Origin: Primula veris
Lineage: Eukaryota > Streptophyta > Magnoliopsida > Ericales > Primulaceae
Assembly (NCBI GenBank): GCA_963682055.1
Contig: OY821740.1
Coordinates: forward strand, 31,698,795-31,762,794
Length of the DNA stretch: 64,000 nt
Direction of reading: 5' to 3'
Shown here: piece after piece, positions 22,691-35,704 of the stretch
Layout of the letters: each line of letters begins with the position of its first letter
How positions within the stretch are numbered: position 1 is the stretch's first letter
The notes under the pieces: model-generated
Told to the model about the DNA's origin: nothing
Database searches by the model: none
Seen by the model: only the letters and a program-made list of their open reading frames with translations
Translations under genes and position numbers: made by a program

Positions 22691-25600
22691 TCGCTATATA
22701 GTCAAAAAATTCGTTAATAAGTACTAGGGTCACCCGTAGTAAATTAAATGGAATGAATATTAATTGTGTGGCCGAAATTTATGTCCATCTATCGCTAAAA
22801 GATGGTCATTTATTTTTTGGTTTGTTCTAAAATTTAGTTCAATTCTATTTATAGAATGATAGATTTTCTTTTAATTTCCCTCTATGTCCATATTAAGTGA
22901 GAATTAATAAGTGTAATAAATTTACCATTATACTGTATTATTTAAATGGTAAAGTATAAATATAATAACTTCATTTTTTTTGTCAATACCGGAGGATACA
23001 TTAGTAGAACCTCTATACGGTAATAAGCTCGGGAACATGAAAAAATATTATTATATAGAGATTATTCTTAAGTGCATGTTTATATATAAAAAAATATAAT
23101 TTTATTTAAATATATATTTTATATAATACAAGATATATGTATACATTGTTTCATTAAATAGCACAAATAATTAAAAAAACAAGTACATATTTTTACCTTA
23201 ACTAGATAAACGCATGATAACATGAGTTTAAGGAGGTGGAAAATGATGATATAATAAACTCATAAATTTTAAAAATAATAATTAAGTACATAATTATTTA
23301 GAAAATCGAATACATCTATCTACATAGCATAGCAAGTAAGATGAGTAACCCATTTTAAACACATGTCATGATATATACACAAATGATGTGAAATAATAAA
23401 CTTAACACTCTCCCTCACTTGTGTATTGTACTAAATCCGAACGAGCACATCAAGTGTAATATAACGTCCATTATGGGACGGTGGAGTTGACCCAACATCA
23501 CTTAGGACTAACCGGACTCTGATACCATATTGAAACACATACCATTACTTACACAAGGCCTCATAAACTTACTCAACAAATAGTTTATTTATATTTATAA
23601 CTGGCTCGAGTTGAGACCGAATTTTTTTATGACTATATGGAGGTTATTGCTATATAAAGTATTCTTATAGAGACGTTTAATTGTATGTTGATTGACTTAG
23701 ATAATAAACCATATCGAATATAATAATTATCTGGTTCCAGTTTTCTCCTTAATTAACTTTTTCGAGAATTTCTTTTTAAAAGGGTTGCCAATGAAAAATT
23801 ATCAGATCCCTTTCTAATATTTTATTTTTATTTTATTTTTCTAAAATAAAGTAAACTTATTACATATCTAAGATATTAATTGTTCACTATTTAAATAGAA
23901 AAATTTGTATATCAACGAAAACATATCTTATATCTAAAAAATAAATTAGAAAGGTAAAGTTCTTTTCTTTGAATACAATTAAGTTTTAGTATTTTACTTA
24001 CTGAATTTGTCAAAACAAGAGTAAGTTTTACTTTAAATTAAATATCGTTTCTCGCATCTGATGTTTGTTAGTATAACATTAAAATTAAATTACAGAGATT
24101 GAATATTTATTCTATCTTTGCATTAAAATGTAAGTATTAAAATATATCTTCTAGTAAATTGTAACTAGAAATGATATTTGATTTTCATGTAAATGGATGT
24201 CCGAAACTAAGGACCCGTAGTGTCACTAGCTTAAAAAGTGACAGATGGGAACTAATTAAAATTTATGATGAAACATGAAATTAAAATGAACTTGAAAGGT
24301 TGCATTGGGAATATGAACTTTGAAAAGTACAGTGAATTGAGAATATATAAATAAATATAGTATGTATCTTTGACGGAATATCAAGTGAAGATACAACAAA
24401 CTTCTAATTTTCAACTTAACGAATAGGCATTGAGATCACTGCAGCTACTGGTATATCATGTTGCAACTTTATTATAATTTGATGAACTCATTTCACCTGT
24501 TTTACTCAATATCTTTCAATTGTAATTACAGTTAAGCACTTTACTCAACGTACCATGCATGCATGAGAGTACTTTGTCCAATATATGCACAATGGTAATT
24601 GATTAGAGTTATGTTATATCAACTCATAAAACTTATCCAAAAAATCTATCCAATGACATCAAGCAATCCTATTCATTTTTTTGAACACGTATCAAAAAAA
24701 TGATACTATTAGTAAGAAAAAAGAGCAATGCTATTCTCAACACTAATTATTATATTAATTCTTCTAGTTATTCATTTATACATATCGTTTATTTGTATTT
24801 CTATTAAAAAAATTGTGGTCAAATTTTGACATTAACGTTTAAATAAATAAAAATTATAAGATGATAGTAAAAGTCACGTCACGTAATAAAAATTCAACCT
24901 ACTAAAAACTCAAATAAAAATATAGTAGAACCCTATTTGATTTTATCCTAAATTTAAGTAATAATTAAAAATACAAAAATTATTCAATCTAAAAATATAA
25001 CCCACTAAAAAATCAAATAAAAATATAATAGAACTCTAGTTGAGTCTATCTTAAATTTAAATATTAATTAAAAAAATTTGTTAAATATAATATTAATAAA
25101 AATCAAAACTTTTGATGAGCTGGATATGCCATGTAATGTGGGTTGATTTTTTGGTAGGAAAAATGCGTGAGCAAAATCATTTTCCAATTGATAATTGGTA
25201 ATTGGTAATTGGTAATTGGTAGATATGCAAGTAAATCATAAGATCGGAATTAGTTATTTGGTCATGTAATAGAAGTTCATATAAGCCACTCACTTTCGGG
25301 ACCGGCCGTTGCTTATCACCTAAAAAGTATTAAGCGTGCAGCTTATATGTGGATCGATGTCCTATAACAGGACCGTATTATTATCATTATAGATTTAACT
25401 GTGGAACTGGTAGTTTTACATATACTGTGACCTTAGAAAACCAACAATTTGTGTTTTACAACAAGGAAACCCTTTCTTCATCAGGCTAGAGAGGGATCAT
25501 TTATAAATTTACTTCATGCTTTGATCCTCTATTTATGATAAATCTTTTTAATATGTATTAGGTTTGTAATATGACTTATGATTAATGATGACTGATAGTG

Positions 25601-25800
25601 TGGTTCTATTTTCCATCACGGATATGCAAATTGCGGAATTCCTGAGCTCTATGCACTACAAATCGAAAAAATGTTTAGTACATGGAAAGAACATTGCTGG
25701 TTTGCAAATTGCATTCCATGCCAAACTAAATAAACATGGGACTAAGTAACTAGCTCAGACTCTTTTTTTATAGAAAAACAACTTCAATTTTAGTATAGTT
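22691..25800. other. Intergenic, mostly unassigned
   Basis: AT-rich sequence without a supported gene. It contains a retroelement relic (listed separately) and a (TTGGTAA)n short tandem repeat at about 25188-25221. A segment at 24,890-25,080 shows a direct duplication built on AAAAATATAATAGAACTC. Confidence 0.4.
23345..23600 (-). mobile_element. Small LTR-retroelement (TRIM-like) relic
   Basis: The plus strand reads GACTCTGATACCATA at 23515-23529; its complement TATGGTATCAGAGTC matches the initiator-methionine tRNA primer-binding site of plant LTR retroelements (TGGTATCAGAGC). Downstream on the minus strand are AAGTGATGTTGGGTCAAC and ATCATGACATGTGTTTAAA, with close relatives at 41.6-41.85 kb. 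LTR pairs are too decayed to delimit, and no proteins are encoded. Confidence 0.45.
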
Positions 25801-25865
25801 CTATTTGAATCGTAATGGACATCCTAAAGTGTATTCTTCTTCTTCTTATTTCTAATAATGCAGGA

Positions 25866-28420
25866 ATGGTCAGAATGTGGCGTGATATTCCACCGGCTCA
25901 CTACATCTTTAAACTTGACTCATTCTCGTTATTTCTCGGTAACAATATTGATCGCTATGAAACCTGTTTGTTCGAGTCTGGTGGTTACAAATGGTTAGTT
26001 AAATACTCACTGCTAAACATCAACAATGTTTGGGTACTTTATATAATCATTACCATTTTTAAAAAAAAATATCAGGAAATTATCCATCTACCCAAACGGA
26101 AACGAGAGCAGGAATGTGACTGGTTGTACGTCTCTTTACTTGTCCATCGAAGATGTAGAAGCTCTTCCTCGTGGTTGGGAGGTTAATATATCGTTCAAAT
26201 TTTTTTTGTACAATCATATTAGCCACAAGTACCTTGCATTTCAAGGTAACCCCCCGATAATTTACTTGTGCTTACAGTACTTCTTTCGTGATCACGTTAA
26301 GATTTTGAAGTTTCTGTTTAATGTTAACATGTGCTATGTAGCTGCAGAAGAAAATACATCGCGATTGTATATGCTCAACAGAGTAGTAGGATTTGATAAA
26401 ATGGTTTCATTAGAAAGTATGAACAATCCAACTAATGGATTTTTGTTGGAGGATGGGTGCATTTTGGGAGCCGAGGTTTTTGTTGTTAAGTTTTGTGGAC
26501 GTGGAGAGTGTGTGTCCATCATTAAAGATCCTCCCAACAATACTTTTACTTGGAAAATTACAGAATTTTCCCAAATAAGCGAACAACATATTTATTCTGA
26601 GGAGTTTGTTGTTGGAGAGCACAAATGGTAAGAAAAAGAGTGCTATTCTTAACTTTTATTAAAGTAATACTCACATTTTGGTGAAAATAATAATAATTTG
26701 CTCTCTGTGTTTCACAATCTTGAGATCTACACTGAAAGCAAGCTTTTTAGGAGGTGTTTTTTCTTTGGAATGTAAAATATATATTACACAAAAATACAAG
26801 CCTCTGAAAGCTTAAAAAAAATACAATTAACTATTTCTAATTTTCTATCATCCCATCAACACACTAATGGTACAACAGCACCAATTCTACTACACAAGAA
26901 ATACATTCATTTACTACAAAATCTATCACAATTTCCTTATCTTCATGAGCTCTGCATCTCCTTTCTCTCCACAGCATGTAAACAGTATTCCTGAAAGCAT
27001 TTATAATCAAACCACTACTCTCAAGTCTCAACTTTTTCATTATAAGTTGTAGCCATGAATCTGAACCATTATTCCCATCTAGTGCATGAAACTGAGAATC
27101 TATATTTAAGGCCAATTTCCTTCCACACTTGGAAACCTTAAACTCAAAGAAAACATGCCCATTAAAGTCTTCATGTTCTTTGTACTACCAACATTTATTA
27201 GCCATATGCAGATATGCAGATATGCAGCATATGCTTATCCCAATTCTTTACTCAAGCCCTTCTTATCAAAACCAATTAACATATTAACCTGCTCCTTGCA
27301 TTTCTAGGGCTCTTCCACACCCATTCTCCTTAAACCACTATGTATGTTTTAGGTCTAATAAAACTCCAAGCTGCAGAAACAGAAATTTATCCTCCTCTTT
27401 CGTAATGACTGACAAATTAGGACATTCAAGGCTGATTCACTCAAAAGGCTTTGTGACAGGCCAATTTAGTTTTTTCTTCTCCAACTAAAGAGCTCACTTT
27501 GAGTTTTTCTTTTTAGGAGAATATAATGATAATTATACTGTTCTTTGTGATTTCTTTAGTTTTTTTCTCCCTAATGTTTGATAGATTAGGAATTTTTTGT
27601 AAAATTAATAGGACTATGTAGAAAAGGCGGGGATGAAAGGAAACAGCACTAGAAATAAATAAGCCTCCACGATTATGAAATGGAGCCTTGATGGAGTATA
27701 TACACTTACACAGTACGTACAACATGACGTTGCTAACTTTTATATTCTTGACACTTTTAGGAAGTTAAGATTGCATCCCAAAAGGGCAATACCACTGTGG
27801 CACAAGGAGAATATATTTCACTTTTTTTGTTGTTGGTTGATGAACTTCCTCCTGACCGAAAAGTTTACGCTGAATATGTTATTCGGGTTTGGGACGAGAA
27901 CATTTTTGATGCCATAGAACTCCAAGGTAAATCCCATTTTTGTTCATATTCTTAATGTTACACTGTAAGATATTTGCTTCCCCTTGGTTCCCTTGATAAT
28001 TACATTGTCGTAAAATGTTCGCACAGTAGAACAATACACCCTGTTGTCTAGTACTCTGTAATTATGTTAGAAAGTTTACAAATCCGAAACTTCATTAAAT
28101 TTTCTTTTCCACCTCACACTATGCCCTTTCGTTTGGAACTCTATTCTTTATCCATCTGAGTATTGCTGGGTTATTATATTACAATGTATGTACAAATCCG
28201 AGATACCTTCAATGCTTTTTTAACTCAAATTAAAAGTATACTTTTTTGCATTGATTAATTGTTTGATTTATAATTTCCTGCAGGGAAAAGTTGGTTCAGC
28301 GGTTCAGCGTCAGGATGGGGTTTTCCAGAATTCTTGTCTCTTCGTGAATTTAACAACCAATCAAACCCCAACTTGTTGAACCTCGAAGCTCAAATCACAC
28401 TCTTGTCCAAACATATATAA
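25866..28420 (+). pseudogene. MATH (TRAF-like) domain protein gene with a frameshift
   Basis: Proposed exons 25866-25993, 26076-26245, 26342-26627, 27761-27926, 28284-28420, all GT-AG with matching phases. They encode two tandem MATH domains, as in the plant TRAF-like family. The first runs from WRDIPPAHYIFKLDSFSLF to LGAEVFVVKF, the second from FTWKITEFSQISEQHIYSEE to LEAQITLLSKHI. Exon lengths sum to 887 nt, two more than a multiple of three. In exon 4 the frame WKLRLHPK breaks and the family sequence resumes one frame over as GNTTVAQGEYISLFLLLVDE, near 27775-27785. One small indel therefore disables the second MATH domain, unless it is a sequence error. An in-frame ATG at 25815 is an alternative start. 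Intron 3 holds an antisense LINE relic. Confidence 0.75.
26835..27420 (-). mobile_element. LINE 3' coding relic in MATH intron 3
   Basis: The minus strand encodes HVFFEFKVSKCGRKLALN followed by SWLQLIMKKL and FRNTVYMLWRERRCRAHEDK. This is the pattern of the plant non-LTR retrotransposon zinc-binding RT-associated domain (HLFF-C-S-W, then AATVYxIWRERN). The frame is partly disrupted upstream. It is a dead 5'-truncated LINE in antisense to the host gene. Confidence 0.65.
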
Positions 28421-29929
28421 AGATTTCTAAGGAGTGTGTTTGCAAGGTTTTGTGAGTGGTCTTTTGATGGTTTGTTTGTGTGGTCATCTTTTATCTTGAG
28501 GTGTTTTGTTGAGCTTTAACTCTTTATCTTGGATCTTAATTTGGTTTATATTATGTTGATTATCATTATTACTTCCATCTAAAATGGAAGAACCTGATTA
28601 CATGAGATTCATTCCTGGTGTGACGCTGCCTTTCATTTTGACACATTTTTCAACCATGAAACAACTTTAATTACATTCCCTTTTAAGCGAACATAATGAG
28701 GCTGTATATATATATATATGTCTGGTCGATAAGGAATCATTAGTATCGATAGAACATAATCACTCTCATCAGTGCAATGAGATCATTTGATAAATGAACA
28801 TAATGAGTCTGTTTCGTGAACATAATGAGCCTTTTATTGGTCTCATAAAGAAGGGTTCAAATTTAATACTATCGATATATAATATGATATCATTTGAAAA
28901 TTTCTTTACGTCTTGAATTTCTTTTTACTGAACTAAAAAAACCTTTTCTTTTAGTGTGAAAAGGTTGTTCCCCAAAGCATAAGTCAAAAAGGTTGAGCAA
29001 TTACTCACAACACTCGATTCTACAAATGTTTGAATAGGAAACTTATGGGTCAATATTAATTTTGTGTACTACATTAGAGCATACATATCAGAATTTATAT
29101 CATACAAGCTATATTTATAAAGAAAAAGTTACATTATTAATTTTTGCTATTTAATTTATATTTTTAAAAAATAATAGTCTCTTTACAATATTATTTCTTT
29201 TAATTAAATAATATATGTTTTAGTATGAAATACAGAAGAATTTTAATGGGAGAAGAGAGAAAGATGCATGTAATAATAATTTATATGTTTAACTAGTGAA
29301 AATTGTTAGTTATTTTTAGCTAACATACCAATGCTTACTAATTTTAACCAGCATCATATAAGGCCACTTTTTATGTTTAAATCTCTAAATTTTACATGCT
29401 AATGAACAGCCAAATGTGAAATGTGAGCTCTTAGATTAGAAGCTTCCATTCTATAAAATGAAGTCAAATTTACATTATTTTATTTACTTTATGGGGCTCT
29501 TTGTAAATATATTAATATCAATTTTACACTTTTTGGTCCCTGAACCATTTTTGGAGGATTGGAAACTATTTAGTATTTTTTAAAGGGTACCTTACCTCTA
29601 TTTTAAAAGGCTAAGCATAATAAATCTTAAAAATATTTTAAGGGTACCAGCCTCCAAATTTTTCCTGCTCTTTTTGTGCAACCGCGTTCCTTTTTTGTTC
29701 GTTCACATACTAAATTTAAAAACATCTTTATTGTTTTCATAAAATTTCAACTAATTTTGTAAAAGCTAAATCTTTTACCCTAAATATATTTAAGGAACTA
29801 GATGATTCTCAAAACAATGGAAGTTAAATTTAAGAAATTTGCATATATTCTTAGTCAATATATGAACCTAACATTGATTAGCAATATAAGAACCTTCAGA
29901 AATCGGCAAGGCTATGCCCATCCCTGATG
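28421..29929. other. 3' flank of the MATH gene and intergenic DNA
   Basis: Contains the probable 3' UTR and then AT-rich DNA. A diverged inverted pair, TTAGAGCATACATATCAG (about 29073) and CTAACATACCAATGCTTA (about 29322), may bound a MITE of about 270 bp. No gene is seen. Confidence 0.4.
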
Positions 29930-29937
29930 GCACCATA

Positions 29938-30475
29938 TAGAGGTGGGCACGGTTCGGTTTTGGATAAATCGGAACCAAAACCGAAATTTTAGTCGGTTCG
30001 GTTTTTATGTTTTGGAAATAGAAACCGAACCGTACCAAAACCGTTTGGTCCGGTTCGATTCGGTTCAAAGTTTCGGTTCGGTTCGGTTCGGTTCTAAGCA
30101 CTGATTCGGTTCAATGGTTTCGGTTTATACTTGGTACTTTTATTTTTTTGTCCGTTTAAACAATGTAAAAACTTTATAAAAAATCATTTTTACATAAGTA
30201 GTAACATTCGAGTTTGCATAGTGTAAACAGTATAGTAATATTATACAATATAACTAAAGTAATTATCTAGTGTATAAATACTCATATAAGATCGGTTTTA
30301 AATCTGGTTCGGTTTTAAATTCCAGTTTTGGTTCGGTTTTCGGTTTATTTTCAGAGAACCGAAACCGAACCGAATTATGATACCGGTTCAAGTTCGGTTC
30401 ACTATATTGTAAATTTAAAACCGAACTGATCGATCGATTCCGGTTCAGTCCGATTTTCCGGTTTTTTTTCCCCAA
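29938..30475. mobile_element. hAT-like element with CGGTTCGG-rich ends
   Basis: The left end is TAGAGGTGGGCACGGTTCGG, the right end CCGGTTTTTTTTCCCCAA, with dense GGTTCGGTTT/AACCGAACC blocks at 29950-30125 and 30290-30460. A perfect 10-bp direct repeat GCACCATATA lies at 29930-29939 and 30476-30485, containing the 8-bp duplication expected for hAT. There is no coding capacity. The good duplication suggests this is younger than the other hAT-like copies here. Confidence 0.7.
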
Positions 30476-30485
30476 GCACCATATA

Positions 30486-31771
30486 CACGAGGTGTGCACT
30501 AAAGGATACAAATAATGCTATCAATAAGAAAATACAAACACCAAATTTATGTCAATCACATCTAATATGAATATATGATTGACTAAATCATATTTGCTCT
30601 CTTCTGACCAACGAAGGATGGAACGTGCGCCAACCTCTGGACAGGGTGCAATTATATTACTCCGAGAGGTATTATTAAACACGGACATGAGAGATTAGCC
30701 TCCTGCTTATCCCGTGCGAGGGATTTGTTAGATCCGAAGTACAATGTTTTTATAACCTCTTTGTTTGTCACCACTATGTCAAAAATAGATTGAGTAAACT
30801 TATATTATACTCTATTTATGTAAACAGTTAATGCGTAACATTTTTATCAAGTTGTGATTAAATTCAGGAACAAGTTGTAACACTCAGTTGCAAATGAAGG
30901 AAACAAATGACAATGGTATAAAGATTATGTGAAAATTTGGTAAAAGAATTTTGATTATGCAAAAACCTGTTGACTAAGTAAAAAGAGATCTGCAGCAAGT
31001 CTGAAAAATTAAATAAACAATTAAACAGATATTTTCCTAATTAGATTGAATACTATAAGATATTTAAAAAAAACCTGTCAAGCAAGTAAAATTCAATAAA
31101 AGGAAATACTTTCTATTTAATCATGAATTAGTACTTTTTCGTAAGGCTATAAATAAAGCCATTCAAACTCGTTATTTAAGTAGATTTCTACACCATAGAA
31201 TATACAACAAAAAGAGATAAATAAGCCCACCACATTATTGAGAGAGAGAAATTATTCTTCCGAGAAAAACATAACGGGATGTCATGGTGATATTAAGAGG
31301 TGTTAGATAAAAGCAATAGTTTGATAGACAAATACCAGTGATGAAGTTATTGAGTATTGCAAGTATTGAGTCGATTATTGTAAGCTTAACAATATCAATA
31401 ATGAGTGAGTGCCTCGAAAACGTAGATTTGGTGGGCGGATCGAATTTCGTTAAAAAACGCAACGTGTGTTATTTATTATTCTATCAGTTAAAATTCTCAG
31501 CTGCAACTGAATGTGCAACTGAATCCAACTAAAATGCGTAATTGTATTCGGAACTTAGAAAAACGAAATTTCAAGATTAATTTCGTTCCTCGTTAAAAAG
31601 AATACTTTTTATTTTATACTTAACATCCATCATATGTATAGTAGTAGATTATCCAAAGTATATTTCTATACATCTATCAATTAAGTATATATTTTTATAC
31701 TTATAAAATGCAGTTAATTTTTTTTTATTATAAAGTTAAATATTTTGAAGATTATCTAGAGAATTGTTATC
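30486..31771. other. Intergenic, no supported gene
   Basis: AT-rich sequence with no recognised domain, RNA or element ends. Confidence 0.45.
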
Positions 31772-31774
31772 TAA

Positions 31775-32035
31775 GAGCAAGCACTATAGATTTCTCTTTA
31801 TTTTTCTCAAATTCAACAAAAAAACTACATTTTTACCACTTTTACCTAACACTTTATATTACCCAACTACAGCTTACTTATAAAGTTTCTCATTTATATT
31901 TTATATTATTTTCTCTCCTTTTTTAATTATATTTCATGTTGATTGAGTTTGTATTATGATAAAAAGATGAAGTATTTTATTATTAAACAATTATAAGGAA
32001 CACTTACTCAAATAAGGTTGGTATAGTGGTTGCTC
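31775..32035. mobile_element. Tourist-like (PIF/Harbinger) MITE
   Basis: A 261-bp element with termini GAGCAAGCACTATAG and TATAGTGGTTGCTC, flanked by the 3-bp duplication TAA (31772-31774 and 32036-32038). Size, TIR length and duplication suit Tourist-type MITEs. Confidence 0.65.
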
Positions 32036-32564
32036 TAATGTTAATTTTTAGAGAGATAGAGTTATTTTCTTTGACATACTCCAATTTTATTATATTCTTT
32101 GAGGTTGCTTTTTATATTTATTGTTATTTAAGTACTAAGTAGTTGGTGCTTATAAAAAAAAAAAAAAAGTACTAGTAGTTGATTATTTGTACTACTAAGT
32201 TTTTCCCGCTGCATTTCGCCACACCAAAAAGTACGTCTAATCCTGATATATATGAGCTGGATAAAAGACCCTGAACTTCGCTTGATAGATTATCAAAAGT
32301 ACAAGTACAGTAGAATCATCTGATAAAAAAAATACTTAGATTAATAGGAGTACTATTTTGGGGTACTTTATTTGAGTTGCATGTGATTTAATATAAAACA
32401 TCAAAAGTACATAACCATAAGACAAACTTTACTTGTCACCTATTTCGTACTATATTTTAGTACAAACTGTGAGCTTTGCTGATTTGAATAGTACTAAAAA
32501 TGGACGTATTTTACTTGCCGTTCTTAGTAAAAAAAAAAACAAATACAAATGTTTCTACTGTTTT

Positions 32565-33080
32565 GGTAAACTTATTAAATGCAAACAACCCCTGAAATTA
32601 TGGTAAAATATTGCAAATAGCCCGATGAACTATGAATTTTTCCAATTAACACTCACAAACTAATTATAGTTTGCAGTTAACCCCCAATGCCATCTTTTAA
32701 ATTTAAATGATACAAGTTTATGCTCTATGTTCCCTTTTGGTTAGTTCTTCATTTATTCTATTAAATTAATTTATATTAATGTCAAGTACTGGAACAATAG
32801 AAGAGAAAGTTTTTTGTGCTAAAAAAAATATATTTTTTACATCAACCCACTTCTGATGACTTTTTACGATAACAATTACTTAACATCATGCGCATTTAAA
32901 TTTCAAACAAATGTTTATGTAAAACCAACAAATGGATACAATATTGTCATTTTATAGATAAACTTGAGGGTTAATCACAAAAGTTAGATTGTTCATAGGG
33001 GTGAACTGTAAAAAATTAATAGTTACTCAGGCTATTTGCAAATGATTCAGAGTTTCATAAGGTTATTTGAAATTTACCCA
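32565..33080. mobile_element. Long-TIR foldback element
   Basis: Arms of roughly 100 bp in inverted orientation: GGTAAACTTATTAAATGCAA and TTGCAAATAGCCCGATGAAC on the left, and on the right the complements of GGGTAAATTTCAAATAACC and TTGCAAATAGCCTGAGTAAC. About 516 bp overall, with no coding capacity. The target duplication is not clear. Confidence 0.6.
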
Positions 33081-34190
33081 ATTTATAAGTAGCTCATACA
33101 ATGTACTACAGTAGTACTCAACTATTATAAATATTTTCACCATATAGGCATATACTGTGGAAGTTGGAAACTTGGGAACTATCGATGCTTCACAAAAGTC
33201 ACAAGGGTTCAAATTTTAGCACATATAACATCAGTTTATAAAAATCACCCCATATGGTGTTCAAGTTTGTGTTGTTAAGAGTATGTCATACTTAACAAGA
33301 CAAGCTGTTAGATCACACTAATCTTTGGATGCGTACGGGGTGTCATGAGGTTGAGAGTTTCGAATCTTTGAATGCAAATTTTTTGGGCAAAATAGTGGTT
33401 TTGCATTTCTTTTGTTTTTGTCCTTAGTTTCGAACTTTGCTTGATGTATTCTGAATATGTATGGTTTTACAATTGAATCTGGGATTTCTATCGGATTTGG
33501 CTACTACGGAGGCATGTTCCATGACCTAATTTTCTTTAGTTAACAATAATCGACGAGCCTGGTTGCTGAAAAAATATAAGATGTCAATGATACAGATTAT
33601 ATTTTTGTTCAATTGGTTTCGTCCAGTAAATGATTGCTACATTTTTATCATGTTCGGTTCGTCCAAAAAACAGTCTAACAAGTCTATATACACTTGACTT
33701 ACGGATACGGGATTAGTCATGAAATGATATTTGGGTAAATTTGCGGGTACAAGTTATATGTATTTGTTACACTAAGGTTCCAATAGCTTCTTTACAAAAT
33801 ATCGTTGGTTCCTACAGTTGTGTTTATAGATAGAGTAACTTCATGCAATGTTTTGAAAAGCGACATAATTTAACCCTGGTGTAGACTAGAAAATTATACT
33901 AATTTTCTAAAGCGTTACAATATTTTCCAATGACCAATTAATTAGATTTGTTTTCCACAAGGACCCATATTCAATTAATTAAAAGTTATTTCCTTTCACT
34001 ATTGTGACCATTATAATATTATTACTAAATTGAGAAAAAAGAACCATACAAATATGAACAAAAACTGAACCAAAAATAAGTTGATTCAAAAAAACGCTTT
34101 TTTCGAACCCTATTATCTCGATCGAAACCTCTAAACTCATATTGATAAATCAATTTTTGGCTTCTAATTAATCTCGATTCGTGATATCTT
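33081..34190. other. Intergenic upstream of the SUVH gene
   Basis: No gene is recognised. The SUVH promoter probably lies towards the right end. Confidence 0.4.
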
Positions 34191-34741
34191 CAAATCAGGT
34201 CCCTTTGTTATTCCCTTTTTATTTTTTATTATTTGCACTATTTTGTAAGAGCTTTCGTTTATTTGTTGATTGTTTCTGCTTAATCTGTAAATAAAGTAGT
34301 TAGAGATTAATCGCACATTGTTTATATTTTTGAAGTTATAAATTAGTATTCCTCTAATGTTAATTTTTATTTTATTTTAAATTGACTAATTATTGGCTAA
34401 TTTCATTTAGGCAGATAAAGTTGGCTTTTATTTGGTCTGATTCTTGCTGTTATCCAATTCAGTTATTTAAATTTATCGATTTAATTTCTGATTTGTAGCT
34501 CAATTTAGCACATTCATTTATAGAGTGATTTTAATTAGTTTTATTCTGATTATTTATGTGCAAGGATGCATCATCACAATTATGTATTGTCAATATGTTA
34601 TTTTTTATTGGAAATGATGTAACTTTAAGAGATTTGAATGAAAATAAAATTTGTTCTTATTGTTATTCACAGCTTGTTTGGTTTACAAACTGAAGCTTAA
34701 AATTTATTTTATTTATTTCTGGTTTTACTGAACTATGTAGT

Positions 34742-34791
<50 letters not shown>

Positions 34792-35704
34792 TGGTAATAG
34801 AAGTAAAGATGGAAAATAAAGAGATTTTGTGAGAAAAGGAAAGGAGAAAATGGAAGATTTTTTAGGAGATCGGTTTGAAGAGAAATAGCCGTTACGAATA
34901 TAGCAGTTCTTATTTAGGAAGATAATAGGTCGATCTTGTTTAGCTTATAAAAACCCAAGTTATTTGCCTAAAAGCTGCAGCCAAACAATCCGAGTATGTG
35001 GAACTCATCTCTTATCGTACTGTTATTTCTGTTTATATCTATTATTTCGGGTTGACATCCTGCCTTTTTTCTATTTAATTGTTGATTAAGTTAGTGTTAA
35101 TTGGCATTTTTTTTAGTCATGTTTAGTTTCAGTTTAGCAGGTCTGTTATATTCTAAGTCGATTAGTTTTAGAGATGTATTAGTTTCCCATGCAATCCTAA
35201 TTGAGGGCAGTGTTACTTAATCTTTTTCTATTTTTATTGAATCATAATTAGGGTCTTTTATAAAAAAGCATTTAACATTTACTTTTTTCCCATGAAAGAA
35301 AAGCTGGTTTATCCAGCTTCTAACTTCGGTATTTCCGGAGTAGATAACTAGAAAACCTGTTTTTTTAAGTTGGACAGCCAAAGGCTTTGCAACTCATAAG
35401 GGATAACGAAAATAAATTGAATTTAAAAGGTTGCAACCTAGTGGCCAGTTGGCCACCATACATATATATGTGGCCCTTCTAATGAATTTCGTGCATCCGG
35501 CGTGGGTCATCATTTTTTTTGGAAAATAAAATTCCATATAGAGGAAGAAAACTTTCTATTAATTAGACTAATCTTTCCTTGAATGTAGGGTATGTTGGTT
35601 CTTTCATTGCTTAGTACTAATCACGACATTTATTTTATTTTCCTTATTTCTTATACTTTCCGTTGTTGTTCTGCAGCTTAACATTTTCCAAATTTACAAC
35701 AAAA
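34191..35704 (+). promoter_or_regulatory. Probable 5' UTR and leader intron of the SUVH gene
   Basis: A good acceptor, TTCTGCAG ending at 35676, lies 28 bases before the ATG at 35705 and is preceded by T-rich sequence, which implies a spliced leader. A donor may be ATCAG/GTCCC at about 34197-34201, but this is a weak match. A (GA)n tract of about 44 bases sits at 34746-34789 inside the inferred intron. Confidence 0.4.
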
